A stretch of 64,000 bases of DNA, taken from assembly GCA_016716525.1 (NCBI GenBank), contig JADJWE010000010.1:62001-126000 (forward strand), written 5' to 3'. The notes under the pieces are model-generated. The model saw nothing but the letters and a program-made list of their open reading frames with translations. It was not told the DNA's origin and did not search any database. Within the stretch, counting starts at the first letter, position 1. Every line of letters starts with the position of its first letter. The DNA comes from Candidatus Flexicrinis affinis. Its GTDB lineage: Bacteria > Chloroflexota > Anaerolineae > Aggregatilineales > Phototrophicaceae. This document shows, piece after piece, positions 16,718-25,286 of the stretch. The translations under genes were made by a program, and so were the position numbers.

Positions 16718-18181
16718 CTACGGCTGCGCCGTCACCGCAAGCGTGGGCTGAGCGCCGGTGGTGGTGTCGCCGATGCTGCCCAAGCTGGCCGGATCGACCG
16801 TGCCGACCGGCTGGAACGGCTGAACGGTCGCAACCGGATTGGGCTGCGTGGTGACCGCCGCGCCAAAGCCAACGCTGTCAAGGCTGGCGCCGTTGGCGTC
16901 GGCCGCACAGCGGAAGCCCGAGTACGCCAGCTTCTGATCCGGCGCGCGGTTCAGGCGGTGCACGGCGCGGGCGAAGAACGGCCGGAACGCGAACGATCCG
17001 CCGCGCAGCACGCGCTCGACACCGGTCAGCGGACCGGTCGGGTTGGACGTGCCGCCCGACTGCCCGTAGTACGTCGGCGAATACCAGTCGGACACCCACT
17101 CGGCGGCGTTGCCGGCCATATTGTATACGCCGAAGGCACTGCGTCCGCCCGGATACGACTGCACGTCGACCGGCACGTTGGGCGCATCCGTCGAGCCGGA
17201 CGTGTTGGCGTTGTCCGGGTTCCACTCGTTGCCCCACGGGTACAGCGTATTGCTGACGCCGCGCGCGGCGCGTTCCCACTCGGCCTCGGTCGGCAGACGG
17301 CGGCCCAAGGCGCGGCAGTAGGAATCCGCGCCGTACCATGTCACGTACACGACCGGCGTATTGGCGATCAGGTCGATGCTGAGGAAGTAGTTGGCCGGAT
17401 CGGACGTGATGTACGTGTTGGCGTTCTCTTCCTGTGTGTCGGTGCAGCGCTGCGGGACGGTCGTGCCGCACCCGTTGCGATGATCGCGGCCCTGCGAGCG
17501 CAGGTAATTGAGGAATGCGACGTACTGCGCGTAGCTCACCTCGGTCGCTTCGATCAGGAAGCTGTCGACGGTGACGTCGTGCGCCGGCAGCGAGTCGTCG
17601 GCGTCGCTGGTCTGGCATGCGCCGCCCTGATCGCCGCACTCGCGCACCGCTTGCGCCACTTCGGCCGGGAACGTCCCCATCGTGAACGTACCGCCTTCGA
17701 CGGGCACAAGCTGCGAAGCGACGGCGGCCAACTGCGGCGGCACACCGCCTTCCAACGGCGCGCTGGTCGCGGCGGGGTCGGTCGTCCCGCCGGTCGACTG
17801 CTGCGTTTCGGGCGAGGCCTGCGTCGTCGGGGCGGGGGCTAACGTATCGGTGGCGACCGGCGCGAGCGTATCGGTCGGGAACAGCACGCCCGACGGCAGC
17901 GTCGCGATCGAGCTGATGTCCGGCGTGGCGGTGATGATGAACGGCGTCTGGCTTGGCACTGCGGCTTGGGCGTTGGGGTCGGGCGAGGCCGTGATGATGA
18001 ACGGAGTCTGCGACGGGCGCGCCGCAACCGCCTGACCGCTGAAATCGAGCGCCAGCACGCCCAGCGTCAGGCCGGCCAGCACAAGCACGACCGCGCAGCC
18101 GAACCCGAGCACGAGGCCGATGATCGTCCACTGCCACGCGCCGCCGCCGCGCCGCCGCCCTGAGTATTGATAGCGTGACAT
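16718..18181 (-). CDS. Membrane-anchored SUMF1/FGE-like domain protein
   Basis: A 487-residue protein with a short basic N-terminus, one membrane segment (about 18-45), a long Thr/Pro/Ala-rich linker containing two copies of PSQTPFIITA, and an external SUMF1 domain (about 160-430). Hallmarks are VEGGTFTMG, EVSYAQYVAFLNYL, VTWYGADSYCRALGRRLPTE, MAGNAAEWVSDWY and VLRGGSFAFR...GFRCA. The catalytic Cys pair of genuine formylglycine-generating enzymes is absent around RAVHRLNRAP, so activity is doubtful and ligand binding or a structural role is more likely. It follows the cNMP/PH-domain gene on the same strand with a 73-base gap. Confidence 0.82.
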   Translation of the reverse strand: MSRYQYSGRRRGGGAWQWTIIGLVLGFGCAVVLVLAGLTLGVLALDFSGQAVAARPSQTPFIITASPDPNAQAAVPSQTPFIITATPDISSIATLPSGVLFPTDTLAPVATDTLAPAPTTQASPETQQSTGGTTDPAATSAPLEGGVPPQLAAVASQLVPVEGGTFTMGTFPAEVAQAVRECGDQGGACQTSDADDSLPAHDVTVDSFLIEATEVSYAQYVAFLNYLRSQGRDHRNGCGTTVPQRCTDTQEENANTYITSDPANYFLSIDLIANTPVVYVTWYGADSYCRALGRRLPTEAEWERAARGVSNTLYPWGNEWNPDNANTSGSTDAPNVPVDVQSYPGGRSAFGVYNMAGNAAEWVSDWYSPTYYGQSGGTSNPTGPLTGVERVLRGGSFAFRPFFARAVHRLNRAPDQKLAYSGFRCAADANGASLDSVGFGAAVTTQPNPVATVQPFQPVGTVDPASLGSIGDTTTGAQPTLAVTAQP

Positions 18182-18254
18182 ACCCGTGGGGTCTCCAATG
18201 GGTTAACAAACACGGCGGTTAGGGTAAAAGAGATTCACCCACCGCGCAAGATCG

Positions 18255-20132
18255 TTAGACTCGGCGGCGGGGAATCGGCGGAGTCTGGCTCCTCATCGGC
18301 GGTTGACCGGACGGTGACGCCGGAGGCTGCTGCGGGTTTGGGTTCGCCGGCTGCTGCGCGCCGCCTTGCTGCTGCTGTGGCAGCATCCCCTGCTCGCGCA
18401 TGCGGTTCATCAACGACTCCATCCGCCGCTGCTCATCGACCTGCTGCTCGATCTCTTTGGCGATACGCTGGCGGCGGCTGATCTCCTCGCGCACGCCGAC
18501 CGGCCCCGGCACGTCGCGGAAAACCTTCGGCGTTTCGTCGCCCAGCAGCAGCAAGCGCACGTCGCCGTAATCGAGCAAGCTGCGCAGCAGGCCGGTCGTC
18601 TCCGCCTCGATGTTGTGGATGCGCTGGATGAGGATCTGGTCTTCGCGGAACTGCAGCAGCAGCGGGCTGCGTGAGAGCAGCGTAATCACCTGATCGCCGA
18701 TGATGTACAGGTCGTTGCGCCAGTCCCAGTCTGCCAAGTACAGCCAGATCGCGCCGATCACCAGCCCGATGAATCCGCCGATCGACGCGATGACGCCGAG
18801 GTCGGCCAACGCCTCGATGCGTCCGCCGAAGAACAGCACGAACAGGCAGCCGAGGATGAACAGGATCGGCCAGAAAATATGGCGCGCCCACACCATCAGA
18901 TGCCGCCGGTACACCTGCTCGCCGCGCTGATTGACGTACTGCATCGAGAACAGTCCGCCGCCGGTGACCGCCGGCGTAATGCGGCGTCCGGTGTCGTCCG
19001 GCGGGAACGTCAGCGGGTCATTGTGGTCGACCTGCTGCTGGCCCGGCAGCGTGACGCCGGCCTGCACCGCCTTCATGTCGCGCTGGCGGAACAGGTAGTC
19101 TTTGACGCGGCCCGGGTTAGGCACGAAGTCCATGCTGATGTTGCCGGCGCTGCCTGCCGTGCTGATGATGACGTCACCGTAGCGCAGGACGCGCGAGACC
19201 GGGTCGCCGGGGCGCAGCGTCGCCAGCACGGCCTGCACGCTCAGCAAGCCGACCTCTTTGGTCTCCACGCTGAAGCGCGCCACCTGCTGCTCCACGCGCA
19301 GCACGCGCTCGTCGGTGATGACGAGCCAATCGTTGCGCCAGTCGAAGTAGATGTAGATCAGCAGGCCGCCGGGGATGACCACAGCGAGGCCGACCAACAC
19401 GATCGAGACCACCGGCACCGGGCTGAGGATCGCGCCGACGATCATTGCGGCGAGGATGAGCGCGGGCAGAAAGGCCGCCCGCACCATCACCCACCAGTGA
19501 CGGTGGATCATCAGGCGGAGCGTCTCGCCGGGGTTGAGCCACGTCGGGCGCTTCTCCTGAAACCGGGTCGGGACGGTCGAACGGTTCGGGCTGGGTTCCG
19601 GCGGGCGGGTCACCGGGCTTTGATTCGGCGGCTGGGCCGGCTGCTGCTGCGCCGAAGGCATGGGGTTGAACGGACGATCTTGCTGTGGTGGCGTGCTCGA
19701 CGGCGCAGGGGCCGCCGGCGGATTGCTGCGAGAGACGTTGGGCGAGGGTATCGGCGCTTGCGGCTGTGGGGCACCGGTCGGCAGCGCCCTATATGCCTCG
19801 CGTGGGATGTGCAGCAGCACCGACGTCTGCACGATCACGAACGTCGCCTGCTCGACCAACTCCTGCGTCAGCGCCGCATCGTTGAAGAACTGATTGGGCT
19901 GCACGTTCGCCAAAACGCGCTGGCCGCCGTCCTGCCCCTGCTGGATGAGCTGGCCGGCACCGGAGAGCAGCATATAAAACCCGCGCGCGACTTCCCACTG
20001 CCGGAAGATGATGTCGCCGGGGTTGTGGCGCGTGATATGGGCAATCCCCGCCACCCGCGCTAACTGGTAGTCGGGCAGGCTGGAGAAAATCGGCAGCCGC
20101 TGCAGCGCCGCGATAAGCTGTGGATCACGCAT
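18255..20132 (-). CDS. Cyclic-nucleotide-binding-like domain plus two membrane PH-like domains
   Basis: A 625-residue protein of unusual architecture. Residues ~1-120 form a cNMP-binding-like beta-roll (GDIIFRQWEVARGFYMLLSGAGQL), but the phosphate-binding cassette is altered (FFNDAAL, no Arg in place), so cAMP binding is uncertain. A Pro/Gln-rich linker follows (~120-200). Then two similar units, each with a pair of membrane segments and a bacterial PH-like domain: DWRNDWLVITDERVLRVEQQ at ~267, and DWDWRNDLYIIGDQVITLL at ~470. The C-terminus is a Gln/Pro-rich tail. Homologues with PH domains act at the inner membrane, but the function here is unknown. ATG at 20132 begins the cNMP fold. Confidence 0.78.
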   Translation of the reverse strand: MRDPQLIAALQRLPIFSSLPDYQLARVAGIAHITRHNPGDIIFRQWEVARGFYMLLSGAGQLIQQGQDGGQRVLANVQPNQFFNDAALTQELVEQATFVIVQTSVLLHIPREAYRALPTGAPQPQAPIPSPNVSRSNPPAAPAPSSTPPQQDRPFNPMPSAQQQPAQPPNQSPVTRPPEPSPNRSTVPTRFQEKRPTWLNPGETLRLMIHRHWWVMVRAAFLPALILAAMIVGAILSPVPVVSIVLVGLAVVIPGGLLIYIYFDWRNDWLVITDERVLRVEQQVARFSVETKEVGLLSVQAVLATLRPGDPVSRVLRYGDVIISTAGSAGNISMDFVPNPGRVKDYLFRQRDMKAVQAGVTLPGQQQVDHNDPLTFPPDDTGRRITPAVTGGGLFSMQYVNQRGEQVYRRHLMVWARHIFWPILFILGCLFVLFFGGRIEALADLGVIASIGGFIGLVIGAIWLYLADWDWRNDLYIIGDQVITLLSRSPLLLQFREDQILIQRIHNIEAETTGLLRSLLDYGDVRLLLLGDETPKVFRDVPGPVGVREEISRRQRIAKEIEQQVDEQRRMESLMNRMREQGMLPQQQQGGAQQPANPNPQQPPASPSGQPPMRSQTPPIPRRRV

Positions 20133-20178
20133 GGCGGAATCCCTTCAACGTCGAGACCCGCCGATTATAACGCGCCGT

Positions 20179-20589
20179 TCATTCGTATCGGAGAGGTGCC
20201 AGCCCCAGCCCTTCAAGGGCATCGCGCACGCGGGCGCAGTCGGCAGAGTCGGCGCGGTCGGCCGTGCACACGAGGATCACGCGGTTGGTCGAATCGCGCT
20301 CGCCCTTGCGCGAGGCCGTCGACACCTTCGACTTGTAGCCGAGTTGTCCCGCGCGCGTGGCACGCTTCACCGTGTCCCACGCGGCGTCGACAGATGTGAC
20401 GTCGCTCTCGATGACCCATGCGCCGGCGCGCGGCGTGGGTGCAGCAGTCGGCACGTCCGCCTTACATTCGATCCAATACACCGCCGCGACCTCGCTCGGT
20501 ACGGCGTCGGCGTCGTGCTGCATGCGCGCCCGCTGCACCATCTGGATCAGATCGAGGTTGGGGGCTTGCGGTTTCTTGTCGTCTGGCAT
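20179..20589 (-). CDS. DUF1917/Bles03-like (putative phosphothreonine lyase domain) protein
   Basis: A 136-residue soluble protein. The core (YWIECKADVP, GAWVIESDVTSVDAAWDTVKRATRAGQLGYKSKVST, RVILVCTADRADSADCARVRDAL) resembles the DUF1917 family, annotated as a putative phosphothreonine lyase domain after the Bles03 structure. The match is from memory of the pattern, so confidence is moderate. ATG at 20589 was chosen because AGGAGG lies 9 bases upstream; the nearer ATG at 20598 touches that sequence directly. It follows mutM on the same strand 32 bases after the mutM stop and may be co-transcribed. No enzymatic role is proven for the family. Confidence 0.6.
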   Translation of the reverse strand: MPDDKKPQAPNLDLIQMVQRARMQHDADAVPSEVAAVYWIECKADVPTAAPTPRAGAWVIESDVTSVDAAWDTVKRATRAGQLGYKSKVSTASRKGERDSTNRVILVCTADRADSADCARVRDALEGLGLAPLRYE

Positions 20590-20621
20590 GAGGATCATCC
20601 TCCTGTCTTCGGACGGTGCGG

Positions 20622-21479
20622 TCACCGCGCGGCGCGGCGTTTGCGCGGGCGTTTCTCGGGCTGACAGGTCGGGCAGTAGTGCGTGCCGCGCTGCGCCACG
20701 CGAATCTTGCGCAGCGGCGTCCCGCACACAAGGCACGGCTCGCCGTCTCGCCCATAAGCGTAGAAGTGCTCGTGCGCCTCGCCGGTCGTGCCGTCCGGCT
20801 TGCGATACCAGTTGACCGACGCGCCCTCGTAGTCGATGCCTTCACGCAGCACCGCCTGCACCGTCGCGTGCAGCGCCGCGGCCTCCGCTTTTGTCAGCGT
20901 GTCGGCACGGCGCAGCGGGTGAAGTTTGGCGCGGAACAGCGCTTCGTCCGCATAGATGTTGCCCACGCCCGCCACGAACGATTGATCGAGCAGCAGCGCC
21001 TTGAGCGCGGTCGAGCGCCCCTTCATGCGCGCACGGAATACGTCCGCCGTAAAGGCACCGTCCAGCGGCTCCGGCCCCAATGCCGCCGCGCCGGGCGTGA
21101 TGCTGGCGAACTCGCCGGTCAGGAACACCTTGCCGAATTTGCGCGAGTCGCTGAAGCGCAGCTCGTTGCCGTCGCTCAGTCCCAACTTGACATGCACCCA
21201 ACGGTCGGCCTCGTGCGCCACATCCGGCCGCGCGACATACAGCCGTCCGGTCATCTTGAGGTGGACGATCAGCAGGTCGTGGTCAAGCGTGCATACGATG
21301 TACTTGGCGCGGCGGTCGATCGACTGCACGGTCTGGCCGACCACGCGCGCCGCGAACGAGTCCGGGTCGGGCGCGCCGATCGTGCGCGGCCAGTCGTTCC
21401 AGAACGATGTGATTGTCCGGCCGACCAGCGGCCCGCGCAGTCCGCGTACTACCGTCTCGACTTCAGGCAGTTCAGGCAT
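20622..21479 (-). CDS. mutM: Formamidopyrimidine-DNA glycosylase / AP lyase (MutM/Fpg)
   Basis: A 285-residue base-excision repair enzyme that removes oxidised purines such as 8-oxoguanine and cleaves the strand. It starts with the canonical PELPEVE (Pro2 nucleophile and Glu3 after Met removal), has Lys59 in RRAKYI, the helix-two-turn-helix region around FVAGVGNIYADEALF, and a C-terminal zinc finger with CLVCG and YCPTC. The C-terminus adds a basic tail rich in Arg and Lys. A family A repeat block lies directly upstream of its start. Confidence 0.95.
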   Translation of the reverse strand: MPELPEVETVVRGLRGPLVGRTITSFWNDWPRTIGAPDPDSFAARVVGQTVQSIDRRAKYIVCTLDHDLLIVHLKMTGRLYVARPDVAHEADRWVHVKLGLSDGNELRFSDSRKFGKVFLTGEFASITPGAAALGPEPLDGAFTADVFRARMKGRSTALKALLLDQSFVAGVGNIYADEALFRAKLHPLRRADTLTKAEAAALHATVQAVLREGIDYEGASVNWYRKPDGTTGEAHEHFYAYGRDGEPCLVCGTPLRKIRVAQRGTHYCPTCQPEKRPRKRRAAR

Positions 21480-21499
21480 CTCACTCTCACTTTGTCATT

Positions 21500-21620
21500 T
21501 TGGGGCGCTGCCCCAAACCCCGGCAGGAGTTTGCACTCCTGCACCTCCTTACTCGCGGAATTGAGCCGCGCGCGGCTCAATTCCGCAGATAAGGGAGTCC
21601 AGAGGGTGTAAACCCTTTGG
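21500..21620. repeat. Hairpin mosaic repeat, family A copy 2
   Basis: Modules in order: TTGGGGCGCTGCCCCAA, GCAGGAGTTTGCACTCCTGC, a perfect 32-base palindrome at 21555-21586 (arm GCGGAATTGAGCCGCG), and CCAGAGGGTGTAAACCCTTTGG. It fills the 147-base gap between mutM and the DnaJ-family gene. Confidence 0.85.
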
Positions 21621-21626
21621 TTATCT

Positions 21627-22493
21627 CTAGCTCAGGCTGTCGCGCAGTTTTTCGACCAGTGTGCGCTGTTCGTCGGTGAGGGTTTCGGGCACGGTGATCA
21701 GGACGCGGGCGTACAGGTCGCCGGGCTTGCCCTTGCCGCCGGGCATACCGCGCCCGGACAGGCGGAATTTGCGCCCGCTTTGCGTGCCGGGCGGAATGGT
21801 CATTTTGGCGCTGCCGGTGACGAGCGGGACGGTCACTTGTCCGCCGAGCATGGCGGTAATCATATCGACCTTGACCTCGGTGGTCAGGTCTTTTTCGTCG
21901 CGCACGAACTGCGGATCGGGCTCGACCGTGATAACGAGGAACAGATCGCCGGGGGCGCTGCGGCCCGGTTCGCCCTCGCCGCGCAGTCGCACGCGCGTGC
22001 CGTCGGTCACGCCGGCCGGAATGTCCGCGCGGACGCGCCGGTCGCCGCGGGTAATGTAACGGGTGGTGCCTTCGAACGCCTCGCGCAATGTCACGCTGAC
22101 AGGATGCTCGATGTCTTGCCCTTTTTCCGGCTGGGCGCGGCGGCGGCGCGGGCCGAATCCGGCATCGCCACCGAGACCGCCGAAGAAGCTGGACATCAGG
22201 TCTTCGAACGCGGACGGGTCGATGGTCTGGGCGTACGGGCCGCCGCCTGAGGGGCCCGCGCCCTGACGGTAGTTCTCGAAGTCCGGCCCGAAGCGGTCGT
22301 ACATCTTCCGGCGCTCGGGATCGCTCAGGACTTCGTACGCCTGATTGATTTCTTTGAACCGCGCTTCCGCGTTCGGATCGTTTTTGTTCACGTCGGGATG
22401 GTGCTGCTTAGCCTGCCGGTGAAAGGCGCGCTTGATTTCTTTCTCGTCCGCGCCTCGATCCACCCCGAGGATCTCGTAGTAGTCACGTGCCAT
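21627..22493 (-). CDS. DnaJ-family co-chaperone of the CbpA type
   Basis: A 288-residue J-domain protein. The J domain (1-70) contains HPD at 32-34 (QHHPDVNK), needed to stimulate DnaK ATPase. A Gly-rich linker follows, then two beta-rich C-terminal substrate-binding domains (VSVTLREAFEGTTRYI, and LRLRGEG-type motifs). No zinc finger of four CxxCxGxG repeats is present, so it is a class II (CbpA/DnaJ2-like) protein. No dnaK or grpE lies nearby. ATG at 22493 is used because the J domain starts there; a longer frame upstream is non-homologous. Confidence 0.92.
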   Translation of the reverse strand: MARDYYEILGVDRGADEKEIKRAFHRQAKQHHPDVNKNDPNAEARFKEINQAYEVLSDPERRKMYDRFGPDFENYRQGAGPSGGGPYAQTIDPSAFEDLMSSFFGGLGGDAGFGPRRRRAQPEKGQDIEHPVSVTLREAFEGTTRYITRGDRRVRADIPAGVTDGTRVRLRGEGEPGRSAPGDLFLVITVEPDPQFVRDEKDLTTEVKVDMITAMLGGQVTVPLVTGSAKMTIPPGTQSGRKFRLSGRGMPGGKGKPGDLYARVLITVPETLTDEQRTLVEKLRDSLS

Positions 22494-22656
22494 AGTTATC
22501 TGTCGACCTCTTGATACTGGGTGTGCGCCGACACCCCGCCTTAACTGGAAAAGGCGCCCAATGCGCACACTTCTATTGTACCCGCGTTGCTTGCCCGCAC
22601 GGTGCGTGCGGCGTCAATTCTAAGAAAGAATCTACAGAGCATGTGCGAGGGCGTGT

Positions 22657-23211
22657 CTAGGCGCCGTTATCAGCGTCTGTGACACCGGGATACCCCGCTA
22701 TGGCGACCTTGCGCGGCACGCGGCCCGCTGTGTGCGACTGCGCTTCGGCGGATTGCAGCAGGCTCCAGATTTGTTTCCACAAGGCGTCGTATTCGTCCGG
22801 CGTGGCTAGGAACGTGAACTCGGCGCAGCCCAGCCGATCACGCTTCCAGTCCGGGTCGGGCGTGGCGTCAAGATAGGCCTGAAAGCTGGTCAGGATCATG
22901 CCCGTGAGCAGCGAGAACGCCTGCTGCAGGCCGGCTTTGTCAAGCCCTTCGAAATCGTGGTCGGCGAGCAGGGCGGGCTTGGAGTCGCTGAGCCGGTAGG
23001 TCTTCTCTTCGATGCCGTTGACCGACCGCGTGCTGGCGATTTCGATGTAGCCGCCTTCGAGCAGCAGACGCAAGTAACGGTACAGCGACGATACCGGCAC
23101 ATCCGGCAGCGCCTCGGCAATCTGGTGTGTCGTGCGTTCGCGCCGGACGAGCGCCTGAATGATGCGCAGGCGAACGGGATGAACGATCAGCGCGAGGGCT
23201 TTGCTGGGCAT
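22657..23211 (-). CDS. ArsR-type winged-helix transcriptional regulator
   Basis: A 184-residue protein with an N-terminal winged helix (HPVRLRIIQALVRRERTTHQIAEALPDVPVSSLYRYLRLLLEGGYIEIAS), resembling ArsR/PadR-like regulators that follow the pattern of YdfF-like proteins. The C-terminal ~100 residues carry a helical region (GMILTSFQAYL) and no metal-binding Cys of the classic ArsR kind, so the signal is probably not a metal. ATG at 23211 follows GAAGAG. It stands 70 bases downstream of the next gene on the same strand, whose role is unknown. Confidence 0.78.
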   Translation of the reverse strand: MPSKALALIVHPVRLRIIQALVRRERTTHQIAEALPDVPVSSLYRYLRLLLEGGYIEIASTRSVNGIEEKTYRLSDSKPALLADHDFEGLDKAGLQQAFSLLTGMILTSFQAYLDATPDPDWKRDRLGCAEFTFLATPDEYDALWKQIWSLLQSAEAQSHTAGRVPRKVAIAGYPGVTDADNGA

Positions 23212-23281
23212 GAGTCTCTCTTCCGCTGCGTGGTTCAGGGGATGCCGCGTAAAAGGATACCACGTCCCGCCGTGCTGCGGC

Positions 23282-23845
23282 TTACGTGCCGCTGGCGAAA
23301 AACGGTGCGGTCGCGCGGAACAATCCGCGCACGGCGTCGAGCAAGGTTGCGCCGCGCCCAGCCACTGCCACATCGCCGCTGCGGGCGATCAACCGGCTGT
23401 TGACGCGCTGGTCGGGCTGTTGGACGGGGTGATACGTGAACAACACCGCCCAATCGCTGCCGAACACGTCGGCGGCGACCGTGAGCATGCGGTTGAGCGC
23501 CTCCAGCGTATCGTGGTCGAGCCACTCGTCCGGGCCGTAAAGGGCTGGCCCCCGCTTGCCCATGTCGCCCTCGTACATCCAGTGATGGTTGCTGACCTCT
23601 TGCCAGAGGGTTGCCAGCGCCTCGCCGAGCGACGGCTGATCGGTCACGCGCTCCTGATTCGGCCCCCACTCGACTTCCGCGGCCCACGTCACCGCGCCGT
23701 CAACGCCGGATGCCTCGACACGGATGTGCGCGTCGGGGTGGCCGCGGCTGACCAGATCGCCGACGACCGCCTGCCAGCTCAGCCATCCGTTGGCGTGACG
23801 GAAGACCAGCGGCTCGATCCCGCGCGTGCGGAAGTCATCGTTCAT
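23282..23845 (-). CDS. Hypothetical protein, unrecognised family
   Basis: A 187-residue soluble protein, no signal peptide or membrane segment. Distinct stretches are FRHANGWLSWQAVVGDLVSRGHPDAHI, WAAEVEWGPNQ, SLGEALATLWQEVSNHHWMYEGD and DVFGSDWAVLFTYHP. It is rich in Trp. The start at 23845 overlaps the last 11 bases of the upstream alpha/beta hydrolase gene, so the two are probably translated together. The codon usage fits the chromosome. I cannot assign a function. Confidence 0.7.
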   Translation of the reverse strand: MNDDFRTRGIEPLVFRHANGWLSWQAVVGDLVSRGHPDAHIRVEASGVDGAVTWAAEVEWGPNQERVTDQPSLGEALATLWQEVSNHHWMYEGDMGKRGPALYGPDEWLDHDTLEALNRMLTVAADVFGSDWAVLFTYHPVQQPDQRVNSRLIARSGDVAVAGRGATLLDAVRGLFRATAPFFASGT

Positions 23846-25022
23846 GGTACAGGCTCCATGCGAGGAAGCGGTCGATATGATACTGCGCGAGCTGCGTACC
23901 CAAGCCGCCGGGCGGCCCGTCGAAGGCGTGATGGCCCCACGGGATGCGCAGCAGCGCGACCGGCACGCCGTGGCGACGCAACGTCCAACGCAGCGTTTCG
24001 CTGTTGATGGCGTACACCAACCCGTCTTTCTGGCCGTGGACGAGCAGCGTCGGCGGCGACTCCGGCCCGGCATGCGTAAGCGGGCTGGCGTCGACGTACT
24101 GCTCCGGTACCGCGTCGAGGCCGCCACCCATGAGCTTTTCCACACGCGGGTCGACCTTCTCACCGACCATGGCGAGGTTGGACGGTGCATAAACGGCGAT
24201 CACGGCGCTTACGCTCGTGTCGGCGTGGTCGCCCGACGCGCGGAACGCAGTCGACAGTGCGATATGCCCGCCGCTGCTGCGGCCCCACAGCGCAATGCGC
24301 TTCGGATCGACGCCAAGCTGTGCGGCGTTGCGGCGCACCCAGCGAATCGCCTCGCGACAGTCGTCCATCTGGCCGGGCCATCCGGTCTCGTCGATGAAGC
24401 GGTACTGGATATCGATCACGACGTAGCCGGACTGCGCCAGCGTCATGTCGTGCGGCGTGAAGACCCAGCTCTTGTCGCCGCTCGACCACGCGCCGGGGTG
24501 AAGCACGATGATCGCTGGCAGCGGGCCGTGATCGGGCGCGACCCATGCCGGCCGATAGATGTCGGCCTTGAGCGCGCGGGTCGGGCGTTCGCAGTACACC
24601 ACGTCGCGGTCGACGGTGACCATGTACTGGCCCACGCGATGCGCGTTGAACGTCCGGCGCAGCGACCACGGATATTTCTGGCAGCGGGCAAGCGCCGCGG
24701 GCTGGATGTGCGTCTCGTAGCGCCGGCCGAGCATCGCCTGCATTTCCGCCTTCATGTTGCGGTGGGCGTTGCGGACGTGCCGCAGCGGATGCGCCGACAT
24801 CAATGCGCCGGCAGCGCCGAACATATACGCGGACTGCACGCGGGCGCGCCACCCCGCCAGCGCCACCAACCCGCCGACCCCGATCGGCACGGCAGGGAAC
24901 TCGCTGAGGGCCATCTGGGGTAGCCACGTACGCGCACTCAAGCGCGGCATGAGCGATAGGAGGCCCATACCGGCGCTGGTCAACCCCAGCACAGAAAGTC
25001 CGTAGCGGAAAGCGTGACGCAT
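23835..25022 (-). CDS. Alpha/beta hydrolase (esterase/lipase family, BD-FAE-like)
   Basis: A 395-residue protein. The N-terminal 70 residues are hydrophobic with two or three possible membrane segments (GLSVLGLTSAGMGLLSLMP, VPIGVGGLVALAG). The catalytic domain (~135-395) has the HPGAW oxyanion segment, nucleophile Ser249 in GRSSGGH, an Asp in HGQKDGLV and a His in GHHAF. This fits hormone-sensitive-lipase/BD-FAE type esterases acting on acylated small molecules or polymers. A hypothetical protein gene overlaps its 3' end. A family A repeat lies upstream. The substrate is unknown; membrane attachment is inferred from hydrophobicity. Confidence 0.82.
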   Translation of the reverse strand: MRHAFRYGLSVLGLTSAGMGLLSLMPRLSARTWLPQMALSEFPAVPIGVGGLVALAGWRARVQSAYMFGAAGALMSAHPLRHVRNAHRNMKAEMQAMLGRRYETHIQPAALARCQKYPWSLRRTFNAHRVGQYMVTVDRDVVYCERPTRALKADIYRPAWVAPDHGPLPAIIVLHPGAWSSGDKSWVFTPHDMTLAQSGYVVIDIQYRFIDETGWPGQMDDCREAIRWVRRNAAQLGVDPKRIALWGRSSGGHIALSTAFRASGDHADTSVSAVIAVYAPSNLAMVGEKVDPRVEKLMGGGLDAVPEQYVDASPLTHAGPESPPTLLVHGQKDGLVYAINSETLRWTLRRHGVPVALLRIPWGHHAFDGPPGGLGTQLAQYHIDRFLAWSLYHER

Positions 25023-25162
25023 AGATGAGTGAGGATGCTCTTCATCCGATGGTCTCTCTATTGTACACGCGTCTGTGCAGCATGGGGCTCAAAATAGTAA
25101 TCAGGCGGCGCGAATCCCCCACGAGGCACGAAGACTTAGCCGGATTTACAGACCGTATGCTA

Positions 25163-25281
25163 TGGGCGCTGCCCCAATCCCCGGCAGGAGTTTGCACTCC
25201 TGCACCTCCTTACTCGCGGATTTGAGCCGCGTGCGGCTCAAACCCGCAGAGAAGGGAGACCAGAGGGCTTACGCCCTTTGG
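25163..25281. repeat. Hairpin mosaic repeat, family A copy 3
   Basis: GGGCGCTGCCC-type hairpin, GCAGGAGTTTGCACTCCTGC, central near-palindrome at 25216-25247 (arm GCGGATTTGAGCCGC with one mismatch), and CCAGAGGGCTTACGCCCTTTGG. It lies between the alpha/beta hydrolase and the large TPR gene and ends 6 bases before the TPR stop codon. Confidence 0.85.
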
Positions 25282-25286
25282 TCCTC

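Noticed and set aside
16718..18181. True formylglycine-generating enzyme for sulfatase activation
   Set aside because: The catalytic cysteines expected near the C-terminus are not present and no sulfatase gene is nearby.
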